From positions 1 through 37,690 of the forward strand of contig CANETF010000020.1 of assembly GCA_947440575.1 (NCBI GenBank): DNA of 37,690 bases. The letters run 5' to 3'. Positions 1 to 8,100 of this stretch are shown piece by piece; position 1 is the first letter of the stretch; each line of letters begins with the position of its first letter. The notes beneath the pieces were generated by a model, which was not told where the DNA came from, made no database searches, and was given only the letters and a program-made list of their open reading frames with translations. The position numbers and the translations under genes are program-made. The stretch is from Verrucomicrobiaceae bacterium (GTDB lineage: Bacteria > Verrucomicrobiota > Verrucomicrobiia > Verrucomicrobiales > Verrucomicrobiaceae).

Positions 1-177
1 ATCCCAAGTCGTTTCTTCGGACGCAAATCCTGACACATCAGGCCCGAAAAACCAATCCATCCTGCTGCGGTCGGCCTCTATTCCCTTCAACCCAAAACCG
101 TTTCTCCCAGTCTTTTCCATACAACATTGTCGGCATCCAACTCTCCGGAACCTCGCCTAGATTGGCGCAATTCGCCC

Positions 178-206
178 TTGTCGGCATAGAGCTTGCTGTC
201 TAACGT
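178..206 (+). promoter_or_regulatory. Candidate promoter of the liv operon
   Basis: TTGTCG at 178-183 and TAACGT at 201-206 are separated by 17 bp. The -10-like box ends only 6 nt before the ATG of the binding-protein gene, so transcription from it would give an almost leaderless mRNA. Both boxes are weak matches. The 10-mer TTGTCGGCAT occurs here at 178-187 and also at 127-136. The rest of 1-212 shows no gene I can support. Confidence 0.25.
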
Positions 207-212
207 TCCCCC

Positions 213-1352
213 ATGAATCGACGCCGCCTCCTCCCTTGCGCAACTGCCTTCGTCCTCCTGACATGCTTCACTGGCTGCGGCAAAAAGAGTGATGGCGGCA
301 TTGTCATCGGTGAATTTGCCTCCCTCACCGGAAAAGAGGCCACTTTCGGCATCTCCTCGCACGAAGGCACACTGCTAGCCATCGAGACGCTGAACGCGGC
401 TGGCGGGGTCCTCGGCAAGAAAGTTGAATTGCTGACCGAAGACAATCAATCCAAGGCCGGTGAAACCTCCAACGTCGTCAACAAACTGATCTCCAAAGAC
501 GGCGCCGTCGCCGTCCTCGGCGAGGTCGCCTCCAGCCGCTCTCTCGAAGCCGCTCCCATCTGCCAGCAAAATGGCATCCCAATGGTCTCCCCCGCTTCAA
601 CCAACCCCAAGGTCACTGAAACCGGCGACTGCATCTTCCGCGTCTGTTTCATCGACCCCTTCCAGGGCACCGTCATGGCCAATTTCGTCAGCAAGACTCT
701 CAAAGCAACCAAGGTCGCCGTCTTCACCGACGTCAAGAGTGACTACAGTAAGGGACTGGCCAAATTCTTTAAAGAGGGCTTCACCAAAAATGGCGGCCAA
801 ATCGTGGCGGAACTGGATTTCAACGGTGGCGATAAGGATTTCAAAGCCCAACTCACCGCCATCAAAGGCGCAGCCCCCGATGCCGTCTTCGTCCCCGGCT
901 ACTACACCGACGTCGCCCTGATCGCCATCCAAGCCAAGCAACTCGGCCTGACCATCCCCCTCTGTGGCGGCGACGGCTGGGAAAGCCAAACCCTCCTCGA
1001 CATCGGCAAGGATGCTGTCGAAGGCCACTATTTCTCCACTCACTACGCGTCCGATGCCGCGTCACCCAGTGTCGTCGCCTTTGTCGCCGACTACAAGAAA
1101 CGCTTCAACGGCAAAGTGCCGGACGCCATGGCCGCCCTTGGCTATGACTCCGCCATGTTCCTCGCCGACGCCATCAAGCGCGCTGGCAGCACCGACAGCA
1201 CAGCCATCCGTGATGCCCTCGCTGCCACCAAAGACTTCGAGGCCGTGACCGGCAAAATCGCCATCAATGCTCAGCGCGACGCCGTGAAGTCCGCCGTCAT
1301 CCTTCAAATCAAGGACGGCAAATTCAAATATCTGGAGACCGTCGCTCCCTGA
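213..1352 (+). CDS. livK: Branched-chain amino acid ABC transporter, substrate-binding lipoprotein
   Basis: This is a 379-residue type I periplasmic binding protein of the Leu/Ile/Val-binding (Peripla_BP_6) family. It captures substrate outside the inner membrane and delivers it to the LivH/LivM channel. The N-terminus has RRR, a hydrophobic stretch, and then F-T-G-C22 followed by GKK, which fits a lipoprotein signal (position -3 is Phe, not the usual Leu). The mature part opens with a family-typical IGEFASLTG strand and a GVLGKKVELLTEDNQ segment, and ends with a KDGKFKYLE strand. It is the first gene of a five-gene cassette, 48 bp before the first permease gene. Leu, Ile or Val is the family default; urea, amide or other amino acid specificity is equally possible from sequence alone. 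Confidence 0.93.
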   Translation: MNRRRLLPCATAFVLLTCFTGCGKKSDGGIVIGEFASLTGKEATFGISSHEGTLLAIETLNAAGGVLGKKVELLTEDNQSKAGETSNVVNKLISKDGAVAVLGEVASSRSLEAAPICQQNGIPMVSPASTNPKVTETGDCIFRVCFIDPFQGTVMANFVSKTLKATKVAVFTDVKSDYSKGLAKFFKEGFTKNGGQIVAELDFNGGDKDFKAQLTAIKGAAPDAVFVPGYYTDVALIAIQAKQLGLTIPLCGGDGWESQTLLDIGKDAVEGHYFSTHYASDAASPSVVAFVADYKKRFNGKVPDAMAALGYDSAMFLADAIKRAGSTDSTAIRDALAATKDFEAVTGKIAINAQRDAVKSAVILQIKDGKFKYLETVAP

Positions 1353-1400
1353 GTCCATCCCTATAACGAACGATGAAGCAAAACCAGGACCGTCTCCCGC

Positions 1401-2312
1401 ATGGATTGGCTGCTGCAACAACTCATTAACGGCCTCGCGCTCGGTTCCATTTATGCGCTCATTGCCCTCGGTTACACGATGGTCTACGGCGTTCTTCGCT
1501 TCATCAACTTCGCTCATGCCGATGTCCTCATGCTCGGCGCCTATGCCGCCTATTTTTTAGCCCCCGCAGTCAGCACCGTTTTCCCGTTGCCCTCCCTGAC
1601 GGGTGCCCTGATCGTCACACTGCTTTCCGTCATGATTTGCACTGGAATTGGCATTCTGATCGAGTTCCTCGCCTACCGACCCCTCCGCCAACGGCCCCGC
1701 CTGACCGTGTTGATCACCGCCATCGGCGTCTCCCTTCTCATCGAGTTCACCTGCCAGCACGAAGCCGTCTTCGGAGCCGATACCAAACCCTTCCCTCAAC
1801 TCCTTCCCGTCCATGATTTCAACATTGGCGGTCTCGTCATCGGCAGCAATGACCTCGTCGTGGTCGTCACCACCCTCGTCCTGCTCGCAGCTCTCTGGTT
1901 CATCGTGCAACGCACTAAAATGGGCACGGCCATGCGTGCCGTCTCCTTCAATCAGCAGGCCGCCGCGCTGATGGGCATTAACATCAACCGCATCATCTCC
2001 TTCACTTTCGGTCTCGGCTCCGCACTCGCCGCCATCGCAGGCATCCTTTACGCCCTGAAGGCCCCCGGTATCGACCCGCTCATGGGGGTTCAACCAGGCC
2101 TGCGGGCCTTCATCGCCGCTGTCCTCGGCGGCATCGGCAACCTTCCAGGCGCCGCCCTCGGCGGCTTGTTGCTCGGCTTGCTGGAAACCTTCGCAGGCGG
2201 CATTTCCGGACTCTCAAACTATCGTGATGGCATCGCCTTCGCCATCCTCATCCTCATCCTGTTGTTCAAACCAGCCGGTCTGCTCGGCAAGGCCTCCGTT
2301 GAGAAAGTCTAA
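1401..2312 (+). CDS. livH: Branched-chain amino acid ABC transporter permease LivH
   Basis: This 303-residue inner-membrane permease is almost entirely hydrophobic helices. The N-terminal LINGLALGSIYALIALGYTM and the following VYGVLRFINFAHADVLMLGA stretch are hallmark LivH sequence. The C-terminal half contains the AFIAAVLGGIGNLPGAALGG region that contacts the ATPases. With LivM it forms the membrane channel through which the bound amino acid passes. It starts with ATG 48 bp after livK and stops 2 bp before livM. No Shine-Dalgarno sequence is obvious; the leader before the ATG is pyrimidine-rich. Length and motifs are normal for the family. Confidence 0.95.
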   Translation: MDWLLQQLINGLALGSIYALIALGYTMVYGVLRFINFAHADVLMLGAYAAYFLAPAVSTVFPLPSLTGALIVTLLSVMICTGIGILIEFLAYRPLRQRPRLTVLITAIGVSLLIEFTCQHEAVFGADTKPFPQLLPVHDFNIGGLVIGSNDLVVVVTTLVLLAALWFIVQRTKMGTAMRAVSFNQQAAALMGININRIISFTFGLGSALAAIAGILYALKAPGIDPLMGVQPGLRAFIAAVLGGIGNLPGAALGGLLLGLLETFAGGISGLSNYRDGIAFAILILILLFKPAGLLGKASVEKV

Positions 2313-2314
2313 CC

Positions 2315-3271
2315 ATGTCTTCCAGCCTCAACCCATCCTCCATCACAGGTGCCAAACGCTGGCTGATCGCGGGCGTTCTGCTCGCCGTCGTGGTGTCGAT
2401 GTTCAGCGCCCAATTCAATCGCTACTATCTCGGCATCCTCGTCGATATCGGCATCAACATCATCCTGGCCGTCAGCCTGAATCTCATCAACGGCCACACC
2501 GGCCAGTTCAGCCTCGGCCACGCCGGATTCATGGCGGTCGGCGGTTATACCGCGGCAAAAATCTCCCTTGTCATCTCCCCCATGCTGCCACCCGCACTGC
2601 AGCCCCTCATCTTCCTTTTCGCCCTCCTCGCGGGCGGTGGCCTGGCCGCCCTCGCCGGATTTGGCGTTGGCGTGCCCTCCTTGCGTTTGCGCGGCGATTA
2701 CCTCGCAATCGTCACTCTCGGCTTTGGCGAGATCATCCGCGTCGTGGTTCAAAACATGGAATCTGTTGGTGCCGCCAGCGGACTAAAAGGCATCCCCAAA
2801 TACACGACCCTCGGCTGGACCTTCGGCCTCGCCGCTGTGACCATCTACTTCGTCTCAGCTCTCGTGAACTCGACCTACGGACGGGGCTTCATCGCCGTGA
2901 GTGACGACGAGGTTGCCGCCAGTTCCATGGGTATCAATCCCGTCCGCTACAAAGTCACGGCCTTCGTCACCGGCGCCTTCTTCGCTGGCATTGCCGGTGG
3001 CCTCTACGCCCATCACAAGCAGTTCCTCTCGCCTACCGGTTTCGATTTCCTCAAATCCATCGACATCGTCGTCATGGTCATCCTCGGAGGCATGGGACGC
3101 ACCGCTGGCGTCGTCGTCGCTGCCATCATCCTCACGCTTCTCCCCGAGGTCCTGCGACAGTTTAGCGAGTATCGCATGATCATCTACTCCCTCCTCATCA
3201 TCGTCTTGATGATGGCTCGCCCCCAGGGCCTCTTTACCTGGAACCGCAAAAAGGGAGGGGCACCCGCATGA
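2315..3271 (+). CDS. livM: Branched-chain amino acid ABC transporter permease LivM
   Basis: This is a 318-residue multi-pass permease, partner of LivH. Family signatures are visible: the NIILAVSLNLINGHTGQFSL segment running into GHAGFMAVGGYTAA, then GDYLAIVTLGFGEIIR, and near the C-terminus VVMVILGGMGRTAG, the coupling region to the ATPases. An arginine-containing tail, FTWNRKKGG, follows the last helix. The gene starts 2 bp after livH and overlaps livG by 4 bp (ATGA), indicating translational coupling. Confidence 0.95.
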   Translation: MSSSLNPSSITGAKRWLIAGVLLAVVVSMFSAQFNRYYLGILVDIGINIILAVSLNLINGHTGQFSLGHAGFMAVGGYTAAKISLVISPMLPPALQPLIFLFALLAGGGLAALAGFGVGVPSLRLRGDYLAIVTLGFGEIIRVVVQNMESVGAASGLKGIPKYTTLGWTFGLAAVTIYFVSALVNSTYGRGFIAVSDDEVAASSMGINPVRYKVTAFVTGAFFAGIAGGLYAHHKQFLSPTGFDFLKSIDIVVMVILGGMGRTAGVVVAAIILTLLPEVLRQFSEYRMIIYSLLIIVLMMARPQGLFTWNRKKGGAPA

Positions 3272-4062
3272 GCCAGCCTCTGCTCAAGCTCGACTCCGCC
3301 ACCATCCGTTTCGGCGGCCTCACCGCCGTGTCCAATTTCAGCCTCGAGGTCAATCCATGCGAGTTGATCGGCCTCATCGGCCCCAATGGCGCAGGCAAAA
3401 CCACTGCCTTCAACATGATCACCGGTGTGTATCAGCCCACCGATGGTCACATCCATCTCAACGGTCGCAGCATCGCCGGCGTCAAGCCGCATGACCTCAC
3501 CCGCCAGGGCATCGCTCGCACCTTTCAGAACATCCGCCTCTTCGGCTCCCTCAGCGTCATCGACAACGTCCGGGCCGCCATGCAACTGCATTGCAAACAC
3601 GGCGTGCGCGCCTCTCTCTGGCGTGGCTCTCGTTTCAAATCCCTCGAAAATGAGGTCGAAACTTGCGCTCTGGAATTGCTCGACATCTTCAAACTAGGTT
3701 CCTTGCGCGATGAGGAAGCGAAAAGCCTTCCTTATGGCGATCAACGGCGCCTCGAAATCGTCCGCGCCCTCGCTACTCGCCCGAAGTTACTCCTCCTCGA
3801 TGAACCCGCCGCCGGCATGAACCCGACCGAGAAGGAAGAACTGATGCACCTCATTCGGTTCATCAAGGACAAGTTCCAAATCGCCGTCATGCTTGTCGAA
3901 CATGACATGACCGTCGTCATGGGCATCTGCGAGCGCATCGCCGTGCTCGAATACGGCATCAAGATCGCCGAAGGCACACCGCAGCAAATCCAACGTGATC
4001 CCAAAGTCATCGCTGCTTACCTGGGCACCGAAACAGACAAGGAGGAGCCCTTCGATGCTTGA
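3268..4062 (+). CDS. livG: Branched-chain amino acid ABC transporter ATPase LivG
   Basis: A 264-residue cytoplasmic ATP-binding subunit. Visible motifs are Walker A GPNGAGKT (residues 38-45), a LivG-typical RQGIARTFQNIRLF Q-loop region, the variant signature LPYGDQRRLEIVRAL, Walker B LLLLDEPAAGM (Asp178-Glu179) and the switch VEHDM. It energises import with LivF. The ATG overlaps the end of livM by 4 bp and is preceded by a strong GGGAGGGG Shine-Dalgarno inside the livM coding end. The signature has Tyr-Gly-Asp in place of the common Tyr-Gly-Gln. Confidence 0.95.
   Translation: MSQPLLKLDSATIRFGGLTAVSNFSLEVNPCELIGLIGPNGAGKTTAFNMITGVYQPTDGHIHLNGRSIAGVKPHDLTRQGIARTFQNIRLFGSLSVIDNVRAAMQLHCKHGVRASLWRGSRFKSLENEVETCALELLDIFKLGSLRDEEAKSLPYGDQRRLEIVRALATRPKLLLLDEPAAGMNPTEKEELMHLIRFIKDKFQIAVMLVEHDMTVVMGICERIAVLEYGIKIAEGTPQQIQRDPKVIAAYLGTETDKEEPFDA
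4039..4046 (+). promoter_or_regulatory. Ribosome binding site fixing the livF start
   Basis: AAGGAGGA sits 8 nt before the ATG at 4055, inside the 3' end of livG. It supports the start at 4055 over an in-frame ATG at 3995 that would add 20 residues not expected in the family. Confidence 0.8.
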
Positions 4063-4762
4063 AATTCAAAATCTCGAAGTCAGCTATGGCTCGATCAAAG
4101 CCCTTCATGGCGTCTCACTCAACGTCCCCGAAAAAAGCATCGTCACTCTCATCGGAGCCAATGGCGCCGGCAAATCCACCACATTGCGAGCCATCAGCGG
4201 CCTCATCAAAGCGCAATCAGGCACCGTGACCTACAAGGGTGAAGACATCACCAACCAACCCGCTCACAAAATTGTCGCCCGACACTTATGCCATGTGCCC
4301 GAAGGTCGCATGGTCTTCGCGAACCTGACAGTCGCCGAAAACCTCCGCATGGGCGCTTACCTTCGCAACGACAAGGCCGGCATCGCCGCCGACATGGACT
4401 ACGCCTTCACCATCTTCCCCCGGTTAAAAGAGCGCATCAATCAAGCCGCCGGCACCATGTCTGGCGGGGAGCAACAAATGCTCGCCATCGCCCGCGCCCT
4501 CATGAGCCAGCCCCAATGCCTCATGCTAGATGAACCCTCTCTCGGTATCGCTCCGATTCTCGTGCGCGCCATCTTTGATCAGATTGTCGCCATCAATAAA
4601 GAGCGCGGCCTGACCATTCTCCTGGTTGAACAAAACGCCAACCTCGCCTTGGGCATCTCCCACCACGGCTACGTCCTCGAATCCGGCCGCGTCATTCTCG
4701 AAGACACCGCTGCCGCTTTGCTGAAGAATCCCCAGGTAAGAGCAGCGTATCTGGGCGATTGA
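4055..4762 (+). CDS. livF: Branched-chain amino acid ABC transporter ATPase LivF
   Basis: A 235-residue second ATPase subunit of the liv importer. It begins MLEIQNLEVSYGSIKALHGV, which matches the usual LivF N-terminus. It has Walker A GANGAGKS (34-41), the family-typical HVPEGRMVFANLTVAENL stretch, ABC signature MSGGEQQMLAIARAL, Walker B LMLDEPSLGI and VEQN. It overlaps livG by 8 bp, with the Shine-Dalgarno inside livG. It is the last gene of the livKHMGF cassette. The following 117 bp before the tRNA hold no gene and no clear U-tract terminator. Confidence 0.95.
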   Translation: MLEIQNLEVSYGSIKALHGVSLNVPEKSIVTLIGANGAGKSTTLRAISGLIKAQSGTVTYKGEDITNQPAHKIVARHLCHVPEGRMVFANLTVAENLRMGAYLRNDKAGIAADMDYAFTIFPRLKERINQAAGTMSGGEQQMLAIARALMSQPQCLMLDEPSLGIAPILVRAIFDQIVAINKERGLTILLVEQNANLALGISHHGYVLESGRVILEDTAAALLKNPQVRAAYLGD

Positions 4763-4859
4763 GCGCGAAGAAATCCCGCGTTTCCTCGGCAAACGAAGGT
4801 GAGCCCACAACCGTGGCAGCTCGGGTTCAAACTGCCAGTTGCACCGTTTCTGCCCGAAG

Positions 4860-4881
4860 CACTCTCCACCTGGTGAGAGTG
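4860..4881 (-). other. Stem-loop abutting the tRNA-Gln 3' end
   Basis: An imperfect inverted repeat, CACTCT...AGAGTG with an inner CAC/GTG pairing and one bulged base, lies directly at the 3' end of the tRNA and touches its CCA. It is not followed by a T-run on either strand, so it may be a processing or weak termination structure rather than a classical intrinsic terminator. Confidence 0.3.
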
Positions 4882-4953
4882 GCTACCCCGCAAGGACTCG
4901 AACCTTGAATAGCTGAACCAAAATCAGCTGTGTTACCATTACACCACGGAGTA
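4880..4953 (-). tRNA. tRNA-Gln (anticodon UUG)
   Basis: A 74-nt cloverleaf on the minus strand. The acceptor stem TACTCCG pairs with CGGGGTA (one G-T pair). The D-arm is GTG-TAATGGTAA-CAC, and the anticodon arm is GCTGA-TTTTGGT-TCAGC, which places UUG at positions 34-36. The variable loop has 4 nt and the T-arm is CAAGG-TTCGAGT-CCTTG. The discriminator is G, followed by an encoded CCA at 4880-4882. UUG reads CAA (and CAG by wobble), hence glutamine. All stems are intact. It stands alone between the liv operon and the giant ThuA/haem gene. Confidence 0.96.
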
Positions 4954-4961
4954 AGATCACA

Positions 4962-5010
4962 CCGTGCCAAGCACGGGAGGAGAAAATAGAGAACTTTTCC
5001 CCAGATGCAA
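4962..5010 (-). promoter_or_regulatory. Candidate tRNA-Gln promoter and leader hairpin
   Basis: On the minus strand TTGCAT (5005-5010) and TATTTT (4983-4988) are 16 bp apart, upstream of the tRNA. Between this pair and the tRNA lies a perfect hairpin, CCGTGC-CAA-GCACGG (4962-4976). The boxes are only moderate matches to sigma-70 elements; the hairpin is certain as a sequence feature. Confidence 0.35.
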
Positions 5011-5050
5011 CTCCCTTGCCTGACTTTTTTATCAAGATTGAGCTCACCCC

Positions 5051-5077
5051 TCTTTGGGGCCCCGACAACCCCAAAGA
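5051..5077 (-). other. 9-bp inverted repeat downstream of the giant ThuA/haem gene
   Basis: TCTTTGGGG (5051-5059) and CCCCAAAGA (5069-5077) form a perfect 9-bp stem with a 9-nt loop, 57 nt past the stop codon of the leftward gene. No T-run follows in the direction of that gene. It may act as a 3' mRNA-stabilising structure or weak terminator. Confidence 0.4.
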
Positions 5078-5133
5078 CCCTTGCCCTCAGACACCACCCA
5101 ACCGCGGAACTGCCCCAACGGAAGCTCCATCCG

Positions 5134-8100
5134 TCACTTCCCGCTCACCCATTTCGCAGCATTGATGAGCAATTGCCGATAGCCCGCATGATCATGGGTC
5201 CGCGCATCATGACCCAGCGCCATCCCCACAATCTTCGCTTGAGGGTGCTCCGTGATCCAAACACTCGGATGAGGCTTCTGATATTTGTCGCTCGGACTCG
5301 TCTCCGCCAGCACCGCGATCTTCGCCGTGCCCGCCGGCACCTTGTCCGGTTCCGCATTCACATAATACAGTTCGTCTTCCACGGTGAAGCTTTCCGGAAC
5401 CCCCTCCATCACCGGGTGACTCTTGATCTTCTTAACCTCAAACGGATGAATCTTGTCATGCCCGCGAGCGCCGCCACCCACAATCTGCGCATTCAATTCC
5501 GGCCAGCCCGTGAATCCATACCACGTCCCCGGATGCAGCATCACAATCCCCTTGCCCGCGGAGGCAAAATCGAACAGCGCCTTGCGATAGGCCGTCGTAT
5601 CAAAGAACTTTCGGTTCACACTGATGATCGCGGCATCGGCATTCGCCAGTTCGGCGGCAGCCTGGTCACGGTCCTCAGTGTAATGGACGCTGAAACCCGC
5701 TGCCTTCAGCGTGGCAACATCGGTGGTTCCAAAGAAGTCTTTGAAGTTATGTGACGAACCCCCGCCAATGACGAGAACCCGGGTTTTGCCAGCTTCCCAC
5801 TGCACCGGCGCGGCTGGAACCAGCGGCCCATCGCCCTTTCCGCCTTCTTTCGGACCGGTTTCAGGTGCGCTGACAGCTTCGTTTTTGGCCTTACCCTTTC
5901 CCTTGCCTTTCGCGGGAGGCGGTGGCCGCTTCGACACATCCGCATCCAGCGGTGCCGGTCCCTTGCCCTCAATGTCCGCCGTCACCGCCACAATGACCGG
6001 CGGCGTTTTGTTCTCAGCCGGACTCTCCAAAATCAAGGTCTTGGCAATCCCCTTCTTCGTCAGTTCAAGCGTGAGCAAGCGCGGCTCCTGGCCGTCGGCA
6101 AGTCCCTCGATGCCTTTGGACCCGGGCACCTCCACGGGGCGAATGTAATCACTGAAGTGGATGCCGTTAAAAAAGGTAAACTCCTCCTTCTCGCCACCTT
6201 CATAAACCACCGTCGCCTTGAGTGCCGGCGCCTCATCCTGCACAGCCGGCCAGCCCCAGCCAGAAACGCCACTGAGAATTTGCAGACGCTTCGCCGCAAC
6301 ATTGATGGCCACCTCAGCCTTCGCGGGGAAGGTCTGCGAGTGATTGTCTTTTCCAGGACCGCCTTTGAGCACGATCAAATTGCCTCCCGTGGAACTCTTC
6401 GTGGGGTCCTGGATGAAGAAAGGTACGCCTTCGACCTTCACATTCCCAAACTTATTGAGTTTCACGCGCCCACCCTCGGGTCTCGCACTCGCAAAGACGC
6501 CATCGCGACTGTCAGCTGTGAACGCATCGGCCAGATGGAGGATGCGAAATTGCTTGGCAGCATCGCCGACAATGAAAGCGAGGATGTCGCGTAACGCCTC
6601 TGGCCCCAAGCCATCCAATCCCTCCGGCATCAAACTCCGCTGCGTGTTCTCCCGCTTCTCAATGTCACTCTTCGCGATCTCACGCACACCCACCTGCGTG
6701 GCCAGCGTCACCGTCGCACTGTTCTCACTCGTGACCACACCCTGCAGCACCTCGCCCTTCTTTGTGGTCACATTGAACGCCCAAAAACTCGGATCCACTT
6801 CCCGGTTCGGGTCCACAATGTGAACCAGCAACTCCGCCGGCCCATGCGCCCCCATCCCATCCAGCGGCGGCCCAACAGCGACACCGATGTCTCCCAGCTT
6901 ATGACAAACCGCGCATGCCGCCGTAAAGAACATCTTCCCTCGCACCGCATCCCCCGGCTTCTCCACCTCCGGCACCAGTTTGGCAATGATCGCGTCTTTG
7001 GCAGAGTTATCGACCTTGAACAACTCGTTCGCCCGCTTCGCGATCTGCTTGTTCGGATGCGACCTCAACCGAGCCACATCCCCCGGCGCAAAAATCGCCC
7101 GATCAATGCTACCCGCCTTCACTGCATCGAGCAGGGCTCCAGTCGCCTCGGGCCGCTTGAGCATGGCTTCAAACGCCTGCGTCTGTTGCTCACGCTTCAG
7201 CGAGCCAAAAGCAGGCACAATCGCCTCCACACCTCCGCTCTCATCCAAAGCAGCCACGATGGCGGCCTGCAGTGCCGCTGGCACTTCCGGACGAGCTAAC
7301 ACTCGAACCACCTGCTCCTGCGAAGCGCCACCAACAGCCACCAAACCCTTCGCCGCACTCACACGCGCTTCCACCGACGCAGCATTGTCCGATAGCGTAG
7401 CGCTAAGCTTGTCCAGCTGAGCTTTAACCTCCGCAGCCAGCCCCCCCCCTTTGTCCCACTTCGTCACAAGCGGCAACGTGGCCGCAGCGAGCGAAGGCTG
7501 ACCAAGAAGTTTTTTCAATGCCTCCATCAGTGCCGGAGACAACGCGGGAGCTTCATTCATGCTCGTCGCGATGCCGCGCAGGATAGCGCTTTTCACCGGG
7601 TCAGCCTTCGCATCAGCTTGGGCGCAGGCGGAGATGAGCTTTTCGGCGTTCGCGGGCAGCGCGACGGGAAGAAGAGCACTGACGAAATTGGACAGCGACT
7701 CGGGAGACGAGGAAGACAGCGCTGAGGCGATCACTTCAGCAGGTTTTTCAGCTGCGGCGGCAACGATAGCGCTGCGTGTCCAGTCATCTTGAGCAGCGGC
7801 GAAGTCTTGGAGGAGCTTGTCGGCGTTTGCGGCTTGTTTGGCGGCTTCGTTGGCTTGCAAGGCCTTACTGCCCATCATCGGAACTAGCACGCCACCATAA
7901 GACGTCTCAGTCCCGAGGTAAATGCGCGCAGCAGTGGAACGCACTTCGCCATTGGGGTGAATGGCTGCCTCCGCTAACTTGCTCAAATCACGCATTTCGT
8001 TCCGCAAGCCATAATCGGCGACTGGCAGCTTCTTCGCCTCCTTGTGCTGCACCTTCCAAATCCGCCCATAGTAATGATCACGATCAGGACGCACCGCTGC

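Noticed and set aside
127..187. Direct repeat TTGTCGGCAT at 127-136 and 178-187 upstream of livK
   Set aside because: Only two copies 51 bp apart with no dyad symmetry; too little to call an operator.
4813..4840. tRNA-like T-arm sequence (GGTTCAAAC) with TGGCAG/CTGCCA arms
   Set aside because: No acceptor, D- or anticodon stem can be built around it; probably chance.
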